From NCBI RefSeq assembly GCF_011634895.1, contig NZ_SIRR01000025.1:1-64000 (forward strand): 64,000 nucleotides of DNA, in the 5' to 3' direction. Positions 56,266 to 63,055 of this stretch are shown in pieces (within the stretch, counting starts at the first letter, position 1; each line of letters starts with the position of its first letter). A model generated the notes under the pieces. It had not been told where the DNA came from. It searched no databases and was given only the letters and a program-made list of their open reading frames with translations. Made by a program: the position numbers and the translations under genes. This DNA comes from Rheinheimera pleomorphica. GTDB lineage: Bacteria > Pseudomonadota > Gammaproteobacteria > Enterobacterales > Alteromonadaceae.

Positions 56266-57260
56266 CCAATAAACGCGTGCTGCTCATTGGCGGTAAAGGC
56301 GGTGTAGGCAAAACCACCACCTCCTCTGCACTGGCGGTACTGGCATCAACGCGCGGCAAAAAAGTGCTGTTGGTCTCTACCGATCCGGCGCACAGCCTGG
56401 CCGATGCCTTCGACCGCGACATTGGCGACAACATTACCCGCTTAGCGCCAAATTTAGACGGCTTGGAGCTAGACCCCGACCGCGAGGTAGAGCAGCACCT
56501 GGCTAAAGTCACAGCCCAGTTAAAACGCTTTACCCGGCCGGAAATGTTTGGCGAAATAGAGCGGCAAATGCGCCTAACCCGTCAGTCACCCGGCGCCCAG
56601 GAAGCGGCGATGCTCGAGCGCATCGCCAATGTCATTGAGATAGGCCTTAACGATTACGACCTGGTAATTTTTGACACTGCCCCTACCGGCCACACCCTGC
56701 GCCTGCTAAGCCTGCCAGAAGCGATGGCCGCCTGGACTCAGGGCCTGCTCAATGCCAATAAGCGCTCGGAAAAGCTCGGCGATGTATTAGGCCACTTAAC
56801 CCCCAAAGCCGGGCGCGATATCGACAGCCCGCTTGACGACCCAAACCAGCACGCCACCGCCGGTATGGACGCCCGCAATAAAGCTATTACCGATACTTTG
56901 CTGGCACGCCAGCGCTTATTGCAGCGCACCCGTGAAGTATTAACTGATGCCAGCCGCACTGCCCTGCTGTTTGTGTTAACGCCAGAAAAACTACCAATAC
57001 TGGAAACCGGCCGTGCAGTACAAAGCCTGCAACAGGAAAAACTGCCACTGGCTGGCTTAGTGGTAAACCGCATTTTACCCGACAGTGCCGATGGTGATTT
57101 TCTCGCGGCAAGGCGCGCGCAGGAAAAAGTGCATTTAGCCCAGATAGGGCAGGATTTTGCCAAACTGCCACGCTATAAAGTGCCGCTGCAAGCCACCGAT
57201 ATTCAGGGGCTTGGCGCACTGCAGCATATGGCAACGCTACTTGAGCAAGCCGGTTTATAG
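56256..57260 (+). CDS. ArsA/Get3-family ATPase
   Basis: A 334-residue deviant Walker ATPase: GGKGGVGKTTT (residues 12-22), switch region DPAHSLADAFD, and DTAPTGHTLRLL, the family signature. Single-domain ArsA homologs either energise arsenite export with ArsB or, like Get3, chaperone membrane proteins. I see no arsB, arsR or arsD and no arsenite Cys motif, so a role with the adjacent CstA-type transporter is more likely (inference). Its start overlaps the CC protein by 10 bp. Confidence 0.88.
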   Translation: MLLTNKRVLLIGGKGGVGKTTTSSALAVLASTRGKKVLLVSTDPAHSLADAFDRDIGDNITRLAPNLDGLELDPDREVEQHLAKVTAQLKRFTRPEMFGEIERQMRLTRQSPGAQEAAMLERIANVIEIGLNDYDLVIFDTAPTGHTLRLLSLPEAMAAWTQGLLNANKRSEKLGDVLGHLTPKAGRDIDSPLDDPNQHATAGMDARNKAITDTLLARQRLLQRTREVLTDASRTALLFVLTPEKLPILETGRAVQSLQQEKLPLAGLVVNRILPDSADGDFLAARRAQEKVHLAQIGQDFAKLPRYKVPLQATDIQGLGALQHMATLLEQAGL

Positions 57261-57308
57261 CCAGCGGCTCAGGGCGTGAAGCGGATATCAAATAGTTAGG
57301 CTGGGTTA

Positions 57309-57332
57309 GTCCGCTATAGGCAAGGAGCGGAC
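57309..57332. terminator. Possible hairpin between arsA-type gene and patatin gene
   Basis: GTCCGCT (57309-57315) and AGCGGAC (57326-57332) pair around a 10-nt loop in the space between the convergent genes. No strong T-run follows, so this is a weak terminator candidate at the left edge of the A+T-richer cassette. Confidence 0.35.
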
Positions 57333-57355
57333 ATATTGGATATTCAAGCCACGCA

Positions 57356-58279
57356 TTATCTTATTGTCATGAACTGGAGTAGTGCATCATTTTGTAGAAT
57401 GTTTGTTTGGCTGGTTGTTAGTTTTGCAGCGTCGAGTAGTTTTCTTTCAGTGCTGCCACTTATGTCGTCCAGCTTAATTTCTGCGTCCAATTGAAAATCT
57501 AATCGGGCATATCGGTGTTTCATAAACAAGGCTTCGCATTGTTGGCGTACAAGCGGTGCCTGAATGTTGATAAAGTACTCTAGGTTACGCGCCCACCTTA
57601 TACCACCAGCATTATCAGCAATTTTTTTCGCGGTACAGTGCTTTTCTGACAGATAACATGTGCCAATAGATAAGATATTGATTTCATCGAGCGAGACAGC
57701 TCGCATTCTGCTGTAAGTTTGTGCAGCCACAATATCCGGCATGTTACAGATTACGCCACCGTCGATATAGCGTATTTTGCTTCGCGTAAACGCTGGAAAA
57801 AAGGTGGGTGCTGCTGATGTGGCTAAAGCGACTTGTTCTAACGTCCAAGACTTATAGTCATCGTCAATGGTATTAATAAGTAGTGTCTTGCCTGTATTCA
57901 ATTCTACCGTTGTGATTAGTAAATCGATGCCTGAGCGTGCCTTTAAATCTTGCATTGTCTTTTGAGCAAAATCGCCAAAAATAGCGTTAATGGCTTTTTT
58001 GAGACCATCATTAGTGTAACGGCTGGAATAAAGATAGTTGTGATACCAGCCTTTAGACTTAAAGATGTCGGCTTTATAGGTTTGGAAGGCTGTAATGATA
58101 TCATCACTGGATTTACCTAATGCAAGTCCTATGGCAATGATGCCGCCAATGCTTGTGCCTGCAATGCAGTCACACTGCTTTTTGATTTCGGTGTCAAATT
58201 CTTTTTCCAGACTTCGGATCACTGCGGCGGTGTAAAGCCCTCGATAACCGCCCCCTGTTAAGCAGAGCATATTCAGCAT
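57356..58279 (-). CDS. Patatin-like phospholipase, CapV-like
   Basis: A 307-residue patatin with all catalytic parts: oxyanion loop GGGYRG (residues 9-14), nucleophile S43 in GTSIG (41-45), and Asp173 in DGG (173-175). The order LCLTGGGYRGLYTAAVI, ...CIAGTSIGG, ...ALATSAAPTFFPAF resembles CapV-type CBASS phospholipases that degrade membrane lipids when activated. No cyclic-nucleotide synthase (CD-NTase) is adjacent. ATG 58279 follows the upstream gene's TAA by 1 bp, with GAGG 8 nt upstream; TTG 58294 would overlap it by 14 bp. It is the third gene of an A+T-richer cassette. Confidence 0.88.
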   Translation of the reverse strand: MLNMLCLTGGGYRGLYTAAVIRSLEKEFDTEIKKQCDCIAGTSIGGIIAIGLALGKSSDDIITAFQTYKADIFKSKGWYHNYLYSSRYTNDGLKKAINAIFGDFAQKTMQDLKARSGIDLLITTVELNTGKTLLINTIDDDYKSWTLEQVALATSAAPTFFPAFTRSKIRYIDGGVICNMPDIVAAQTYSRMRAVSLDEINILSIGTCYLSEKHCTAKKIADNAGGIRWARNLEYFINIQAPLVRQQCEALFMKHRYARLDFQLDAEIKLDDISGSTERKLLDAAKLTTSQTNILQNDALLQFMTIR

Positions 58280-58280
58280 G

Positions 58281-58721
58281 TTAGACCGCCTCAACAGTTA
58301 TCTTGTGGTGTTTATAGAAGGGAGTTTCCCGGCCTACAATAATTGCACCCGGATACAGATCTGCCGCCAAATATGCAGAATCCAATATGTGTGGCGCGTA
58401 CTGCGAACCAACAGCCTGCACAAAGGTGCCATAATCTTGAAAAAACTTAACATGGTCTTTGTAAAAAATATCAAAATACGGCACTGTCATGTCGAAGAAA
58501 TACTTAACGACTCGCTTTAAAGCAACCATCAAGTCAGGTTTGTTCAAATCAGCTACCATACTAAATGCGGCCATAATAGACGCTTCGCTCGTTAAATACT
58601 TTTTATTGACTGAGCCAGTAGGACTGAATAATTCATACAGTGGGTGCGAGGTATCTTGGTTATGATAGATGATGGCAAGGCCAGCTAAGCCTACACCATC
58701 AATGATAAATAGATTAGACAT
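58281..58721 (-). CDS. Unrecognised protein upstream of the patatin
   Basis: A 146-residue protein that I cannot place. It begins MSNLFIIDGVGLAGLAIIYHNQD, where a mobile-loop-like GVGLAG and hydrophobic strand suggest an alpha/beta fold. The middle is helical with aromatic-rich YFFDMTVPYFDIFYKDHVKFFQDY and ends in ...ADLYPGAIIVGRETPFYKHHK. No signal peptide is evident. It is the middle gene of the cassette: 24 bp after the first gene and touching the patatin start. AAGGGA precedes its ATG. Confidence 0.7.
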   Translation of the reverse strand: MSNLFIIDGVGLAGLAIIYHNQDTSHPLYELFSPTGSVNKKYLTSEASIMAAFSMVADLNKPDLMVALKRVVKYFFDMTVPYFDIFYKDHVKFFQDYGTFVQAVGSQYAPHILDSAYLAADLYPGAIIVGRETPFYKHHKITVEAV

Positions 58722-58745
58722 CTAAATTCCCTTTATGGATGTAAA

Positions 58746-59144
58746 TTAGCGTTCTAATAGACCCTTCAAGGTGTCCGCATCTTCTTTGCTGTACTCAGGC
58801 GATCTTGGAGGAAGATCGTGTAGCGCAGCCATGCCAATCTTCTCTTTTGTTTCAAAAGATTCTATACCGTCGAAAAAAGAAGGCGCAGTTTGCTGTCGAT
58901 CTAATGCATCTTGAATGAGCGAGGTGAGCCCTTCTACTGAGCATGCAATAAAATCACCCGAAACACGGTTGTTTACTCTAACCACTGCATTGCTGCCAGA
59001 AAGCATCTTTGGCAGCGTAGCCCGAACATTATTAAAATTTACTTCGGAGTCAATATGTTGAGTAATTATCTCTGATATAGCATCTCTTTGTATGCCAGAT
59101 ACAAAAAGTCTAGTGCTTCCGCCCCTGCTTTTTAACGTACTCAT
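58746..59144 (-). CDS. Unrecognised protein, first gene of the patatin cassette
   Basis: A 132-residue soluble protein of unknown family. It has no clear helix-turn-helix, so I do not call it the repressor of the operon. Noticeable segments are LFVSGIQRDAISEIITQH, FNNVRATLPKMLSGSNAVVRVNNRVSGDF and an acidic C-terminal DLPPRSPEYSKEDADTLKGLLER. AGGT lies about 9 nt upstream of the ATG, and the operon promoter with two palindromic sites is directly upstream. Confidence 0.7.
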   Translation of the reverse strand: MSTLKSRGGSTRLFVSGIQRDAISEIITQHIDSEVNFNNVRATLPKMLSGSNAVVRVNNRVSGDFIACSVEGLTSLIQDALDRQQTAPSFFDGIESFETKEKIGMAALHDLPPRSPEYSKEDADTLKGLLER

Positions 59145-59170
59145 GTGATAGACCTATTTGGTTAATATCA

Positions 59171-59204
59171 GTACTGTACAGTTTAAATCACAACTGTACA
59201 GTAC
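59171..59204 (-). promoter_or_regulatory. Operator-like paired palindromes over the cassette promoter
   Basis: ACTGTACAGT occurs twice (59173-59182 and 59193-59202), centres 20 bp apart, within a larger inverted repeat (59171-59183 and 59192-59204, 13-bp arms, 8-bp spacer). On the minus strand a -35 TTGTGA lies between the palindromes, and a -10-like GATATT is 18 bp downstream. A repressor binding both palindromes would block the promoter. It is not a LexA box, as the CTGT and ACAG halves abut. Confidence 0.7.
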
Positions 59205-59265
59205 GCAAATGTTGTGGATCGCCGCTAATTCGGTTCAGTTCTGGTCCACACTTATTGTGTGATTT

Positions 59266-59805
59266 TCACACCCCATACAGTTCATGCTGTAACGCTTTAA
59301 ACTGGTCTTTAAACGCTTGCTCTGCTTTAGCCGGGAATGGGTAGCCTGCCGGGCCGACGAATACGAAATCGGTTCGTGCATTTAGCGTGCTGTCGTTTCG
59401 AATGCGGTTATAGGCTTCTATCCAGGCATCGTAATGTTCTATCAGTGCGATGGCATGCGCCATTAGCTGTGCCGGGATTAAATGGCCTTTGGCCAGCAAC
59501 AAATCGCGGATCGCGATATTGCCTTTTTGAATCACCTCGGCTTCCAGGTGCAGGTTTTTATTATCCCAGCGCTCAAACGCGCGCTTGGTGCGCTCTAGCT
59601 GCATTTGTAGCGGGCCAAACAGCTCGGCCAGCGCTTGCTCTTTCCAGCTTCGGGTGGATTCCAACACTTTCAGCCCCTGGTTAAACTGGGCTTCTATCTG
59701 CGTTTCAATGGTTTTATTACGGCGCAAAAACAGCACGCCTAATAATGCCGTTACCACACTGCTACCGAGAAAACTGCCGATAACCACATCCAGTAATTGC
59801 GTCAT
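59266..59805 (-). CDS. Membrane-anchored coiled-coil protein of unknown function
   Basis: A 179-residue protein with one N-terminal membrane helix (about residues 5-27) and a long amphipathic, coiled-coil-like helix (residues 30-90, KTIETQIEAQFNQGLKVLESTR and QLERTKRAFERW). The rest is helical with no catalytic motif seen. Base composition is like the surrounding chromosome and unlike the cassette just downstream on the same strand. I do not recognise the family. Confidence 0.65.
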   Translation of the reverse strand: MTQLLDVVIGSFLGSSVVTALLGVLFLRRNKTIETQIEAQFNQGLKVLESTRSWKEQALAELFGPLQMQLERTKRAFERWDNKNLHLEAEVIQKGNIAIRDLLLAKGHLIPAQLMAHAIALIEHYDAWIEAYNRIRNDSTLNARTDFVFVGPAGYPFPAKAEQAFKDQFKALQHELYGV

Positions 59806-59904
59806 TTGCCTGCTGCCTGTTACTTGTTGATATTGGCATTAAAGATAGCAGGTCGCTGTCCGCTGCAGCGCAGATTTTAAGCTTTATCTTTTTGCGCTAC
59901 ACAC

Positions 59905-60852
59905 TTAAGACCATAAAATACTTAAAACAATCAACCCCAAAACGGCTGCGACAAACAACACATTGTATATCGAGCTGGTAAGCCAGAATTTCAGTAACGT
60001 TTTACCCCAGCTTTGCCGGTAGTAAAACTTCTGGCACAGTAATAAGTACAACGGGATCCAGTACAGCACCGCTGTTGCCAGCCATTGCAGCGGGGTGATC
60101 AGCCAGGGCCAGCTGATATGCTGGCTCAACGTTTGTAACGCGAGATAAAGCACAGAAAACTGCAGAATAAAACTGTGGCTGTGCAGCGCGACAATTAAAT
60201 GCTCCATGTAGTAGCGGTTGGAACGCAGATACATCAGCTTTAGGATCAGCGCAAACAGCGGTAATAGCAGCAGCATCATCTGCGGTGCCAGACTGAAGAA
60301 CTTATTAATCGCCAACTTAGGGTTGGCAACAATGGCCTCCACCTTGGCCTCAAAGGCTTGCTGTGCTTCGTCAGACAAAAAATCGGCTTTGCTGTTTACC
60401 GGCGTACTCTGCTGTTTTAGCTGCAAATCGTGGTTAATTTCATCTATCACCTGCGACAAGACATTCTGCCCCTGCCCGGCGTTTTGTACCGGCTGTGCCG
60501 CGGCGCCCCCTGCTGTGGCGCCATTCATTGTTGGCTCAGGTACTAATTTAGCAAAGATCAAAAACGTGATAATCGAGGTAAATAAATACAGCCGCAGTGG
60601 CGGTACGTAAGGTACGCGATGGCCATCAACGTAACGACGGCTTAAATAGCCGGGGCGAAACCATAATGGTACTAAGGTGCGCCAAACCCGGGTGTCCCAG
60701 TTACTAAACTCACCAAAAAACTCGGTCACCACGCCACTGACGTTACGAATATAGCTTTTCTTTTCCTGGCCACACTGATGACAAAAGTCGCCCTGTAAGC
60801 TGGTAAAGCAGTTATCACACTGATCAGCCGATGCATCCATTTTGTTGCTCAC
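59905..60852 (-). CDS. DUF3667 family membrane protein
   Basis: A 315-residue protein with an N-terminal zinc ribbon (cysteines in CDNCFTSLQGDFCHQCGQ, residues 12-28) followed by the DUF3667 pattern FFGEFSNWDTRVWRTLVPLWFRPGYLSRRYVDGHRVPYVPPLRLYLF, and then several membrane helices (about residues 88-105, 190-210, 222-245, 255-280, 290-313). Function is unknown. GTG 60852 is used; ATG 60840 is an alternative four codons on. It is divergent from the ABC export operon. Confidence 0.85.
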   Translation of the reverse strand: MSNKMDASADQCDNCFTSLQGDFCHQCGQEKKSYIRNVSGVVTEFFGEFSNWDTRVWRTLVPLWFRPGYLSRRYVDGHRVPYVPPLRLYLFTSIITFLIFAKLVPEPTMNGATAGGAAAQPVQNAGQGQNVLSQVIDEINHDLQLKQQSTPVNSKADFLSDEAQQAFEAKVEAIVANPKLAINKFFSLAPQMMLLLLPLFALILKLMYLRSNRYYMEHLIVALHSHSFILQFSVLYLALQTLSQHISWPWLITPLQWLATAVLYWIPLYLLLCQKFYYRQSWGKTLLKFWLTSSIYNVLFVAAVLGLIVLSILWS

Positions 60853-60905
60853 GCTTTTAGTATTCCTGTGCTGATTCTACGTTAAGCATTTGTTTTGGCA
60901 ATAGT

Positions 60906-60947
60906 TGTCCGCGGCCTGTTGCCGGACACCCAAAGTGTCCGCGGACA
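60906..60947. promoter_or_regulatory. Candidate enhancer sites for an NtrC-type activator
   Basis: Four half-sites alternate in orientation: TGTCCG at 60906 and 60936, CGGACA at 60923 and 60942. They lie 55-95 bp upstream of the sigma54 promoter, the usual position of upstream activating sequences. The stretch also forms nested hairpins because of the symmetry. Confidence 0.6.
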
Positions 60948-61001
60948 ACCAAAATCATAGCCAGCAACCCACATTTTTCAGTTAAATCAAATGGTTAAAA
61001 T

Positions 61002-61018
61002 CTGGCATTAAAGCTGCA
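61002..61018 (+). promoter_or_regulatory. Sigma54 (RpoN) promoter of the ABC export operon
   Basis: CTGGCATTAAAGCTGCA has the invariant GG (61004-61005) and GC (61016-61017) with the -24/-12 spacing of RpoN promoters (TGGCAC-N5-TTGCA). Transcription would start near 61029, leaving a short leader that contains the AAGGA ribosome binding site. Confidence 0.78.
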
Positions 61019-61052
61019 GATGTACGGTATAAGTCACAATGAAGGACATATG

Positions 61053-62321
61053 ATGATCCAGGGCACTGAACAGCAAGACAACATAATGCAGCGGCCGCGC
61101 CAAAGCACAGCTCGGCGTTTTTTGCCGGCTGCGGCCATTGCCAGCGCGGTTATCGCCTTAGCTTTGGCGTTTTTCCATTCAGTAGGTGAAAGCGCCAGCC
61201 TGGTGCTGCCACGCAATCAGCTGCAGTTTGCCGTGGTACAGCGCGGCGATTTAGTGCGCGATATCGCCGTACAAGGCCGTATTGTCGCCGCCAACGCCCC
61301 TACGCTGTACAGTCAGGAAACCGGCCAGGTGCAGTTATTTAAACAACCGGGTGAAGCGGTAACACTGGGCGATTTGCTGGCCACTATTACCAGCCCCAGC
61401 TTACAAAACGATTTACAGCAACAACAGGCGGTGCTGGCCGGTATGCAAAGCGAGGCTGAACGCTCGGTGCTGGCGGCCCGTGAGCAGCAGCTGGATATCG
61501 AGCAGGTGATGAATAATGCTCAGGTAAACTTACTGGCCGCGCGGCGCGAGCTGCAGCGTGCCAGCCAGTCGATTGAAATGGGCGTTATCCGCAAACTCGA
61601 CTTTGATATTGCCAAAGACAACCTGACCAAAGCCGAACTGGAGTTTGACCACGCCAAACGCAAAGTGGCACTGGCCAAGGACAAACTGGCATTTGAGCAG
61701 CGCTCGCGCGAGCAGGATATTCACCGTCAGCAGCTGGTAGTAGACGAGCTGCAGCGTAAAGTAGCGGCACTGCGTATCACCGCACCGGTGACCGGCCAGC
61801 TGGGTAACTGGCTCACCGAGCAGCAAAGCCATGTACTGCCCGGCCAGCCGCTGCTGACGGTAATCGATTTAAGCCAGTACGAGGCCGAGCTGGCCGTACC
61901 GGAAAGCTACGCCCGCGACTTAGCGCCCGGCCAGCAGGTTGAAGTGACATTAGGTAATCAGCAGCTAAGCGGCAGCATCAGCACCATAGCGGCTGAGGTG
62001 CGCAACAATCAGGTGAGCGCCAGAGTACGCTTTAACGAAGCCGACAGCACTGCCCTGCGCCAAAGTCAGCGTTTAACGGCCAGGGTTATTCTGGAACACA
62101 AACACAATGTACTGAAAATTGCCCGCGGCGACTTTGTCAGCTCCGGCGGTGGCCGCCAGGCCTATCAGGTGCTGGATAATCAGGCACTGCGCAAAAATAT
62201 CGAACTGGGCGCCTTGTCGGTGCAGTGGGTAGAGATTTTAAGCGGTGCCACTGAAGGCGAACAATGGGTTATTTCCAGCTTAAGTGAGTTTAAAGATCTG
62301 GACAGGGTAAACCTGAACTAA
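61053..62321 (+). CDS. Periplasmic adaptor (HlyD/MacA family) of an ABC exporter
   Basis: A 422-residue membrane-fusion protein with an N-terminal anchor (about residues 25-45), a lipoyl-like half (QETGQVQLFKQPGEAVTLGDLLATI), a long coiled-coil hairpin (about residues 115-240), and a beta-barrel part with VTGQLGNWLTEQQSHVLPGQPLLTVIDLSQYEAELAVPES. It links an inner-membrane ABC pump to an outer-membrane channel. I chose ATG 61053 (or 61050), with AAGGA just upstream; the ATG at 61020 would lie at the sigma54 promoter and cannot be on the transcript. Confidence 0.88.
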   Translation: MIQGTEQQDNIMQRPRQSTARRFLPAAAIASAVIALALAFFHSVGESASLVLPRNQLQFAVVQRGDLVRDIAVQGRIVAANAPTLYSQETGQVQLFKQPGEAVTLGDLLATITSPSLQNDLQQQQAVLAGMQSEAERSVLAAREQQLDIEQVMNNAQVNLLAARRELQRASQSIEMGVIRKLDFDIAKDNLTKAELEFDHAKRKVALAKDKLAFEQRSREQDIHRQQLVVDELQRKVAALRITAPVTGQLGNWLTEQQSHVLPGQPLLTVIDLSQYEAELAVPESYARDLAPGQQVEVTLGNQQLSGSISTIAAEVRNNQVSARVRFNEADSTALRQSQRLTARVILEHKHNVLKIARGDFVSSGGGRQAYQVLDNQALRKNIELGALSVQWVEILSGATEGEQWVISSLSEFKDLDRVNLN

Positions 62322-62346
62322 CGGTTAGCAAAAAAAGGACGACACA

Positions 62347-63045
62347 ATGATTAGGTTAAGCAATTTAAGCAAGATTTTCCGTACCGAACTGATTGAAACC
62401 CATGCCCTGCGCGAGGTTAACCTGCAAGTGAATGAAGGCGAATTTGCTGCCCTGACCGGCCCATCCGGCTCGGGTAAGTCTACGCTGCTGAATATTCTCG
62501 GCACCCTGGAAAGCTTTGACAGCGGCGACTATCAGCTGGATGGCCAGTCGGTAACCGGTTTGAGTGATGCCGCGCTTTCTAAGCTGCGTAATGAAAAAAT
62601 TGGGTTTATTTTTCAAAGCTTTAACCTGATTAAAGACTTTAGCATCTATGACAATATCGAACTGCCCCTGCGCTACCGCGGCTTTAACGCCAGCGCGCGT
62701 AAACAGCGAATTGAGCAGGCATTAGAGCTGGTTGGCCTGCATGCGCGGCGCGACTACCTGCCCGGGCAGCTGTCCGGCGGCCAGCAGCAGCGTGTCGCCA
62801 TTGCCCGTGCCATTGCCGGCCAGCCGCGTATTCTACTGGCTGATGAACCCACCGGTAACCTGGACTCGTTAATGGCGCGCCAGGTGATGGAGCTGCTGGA
62901 AAAAATAAACCAGCAAGGCTGCACCATTTTAATGGTGACGCATGACCCGGATCAGGCACGCCGCGCCGGCAGGCATATTCAGATCATCGACGGCCAGCTG
63001 CACGACAGCACCTTGTATGAGCCGCTGGCAGCGCATAGCGCATAA
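62347..63045 (+). CDS. ABC transporter ATP-binding protein, MacB/LolD type
   Basis: A 232-residue ATPase with Walker A GPSGSGKST (about residues 39-47), Q-loop FQSFNLIKD, signature LSGGQQQRVAIARA, and Walker B ILLADEPTGNLDS. The subfamily pattern is that of LolD/MacB/FtsE, which work with permeases having large periplasmic domains. It follows the adaptor by 25 bp with AAAGGA upstream of its ATG. Confidence 0.95.
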   Translation: MIRLSNLSKIFRTELIETHALREVNLQVNEGEFAALTGPSGSGKSTLLNILGTLESFDSGDYQLDGQSVTGLSDAALSKLRNEKIGFIFQSFNLIKDFSIYDNIELPLRYRGFNASARKQRIEQALELVGLHARRDYLPGQLSGGQQQRVAIARAIAGQPRILLADEPTGNLDSLMARQVMELLEKINQQGCTILMVTHDPDQARRAGRHIQIIDGQLHDSTLYEPLAAHSA

Positions 63046-63055
63046 GGGAACGCAA

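Noticed and set aside
56256-57260. Arsenic-resistance operon
   Set aside because: The ATPase is ArsA-like, but arsB, arsR and arsD are absent and the ArsC-like proteins lie far away in conserved housekeeping settings.
57356-58279. A complete CBASS operon
   Set aside because: Only the patatin effector resembles CBASS; neither neighbour shows the CD-NTase active-site pattern (GS and paired Asp), so it is reported as CapV-like only.
59171-59204. LexA/SOS box before the patatin cassette
   Set aside because: The CTGT and ACAG halves abut, without the 8-bp centre LexA needs; pairing across the two palindromes gives the wrong distance.
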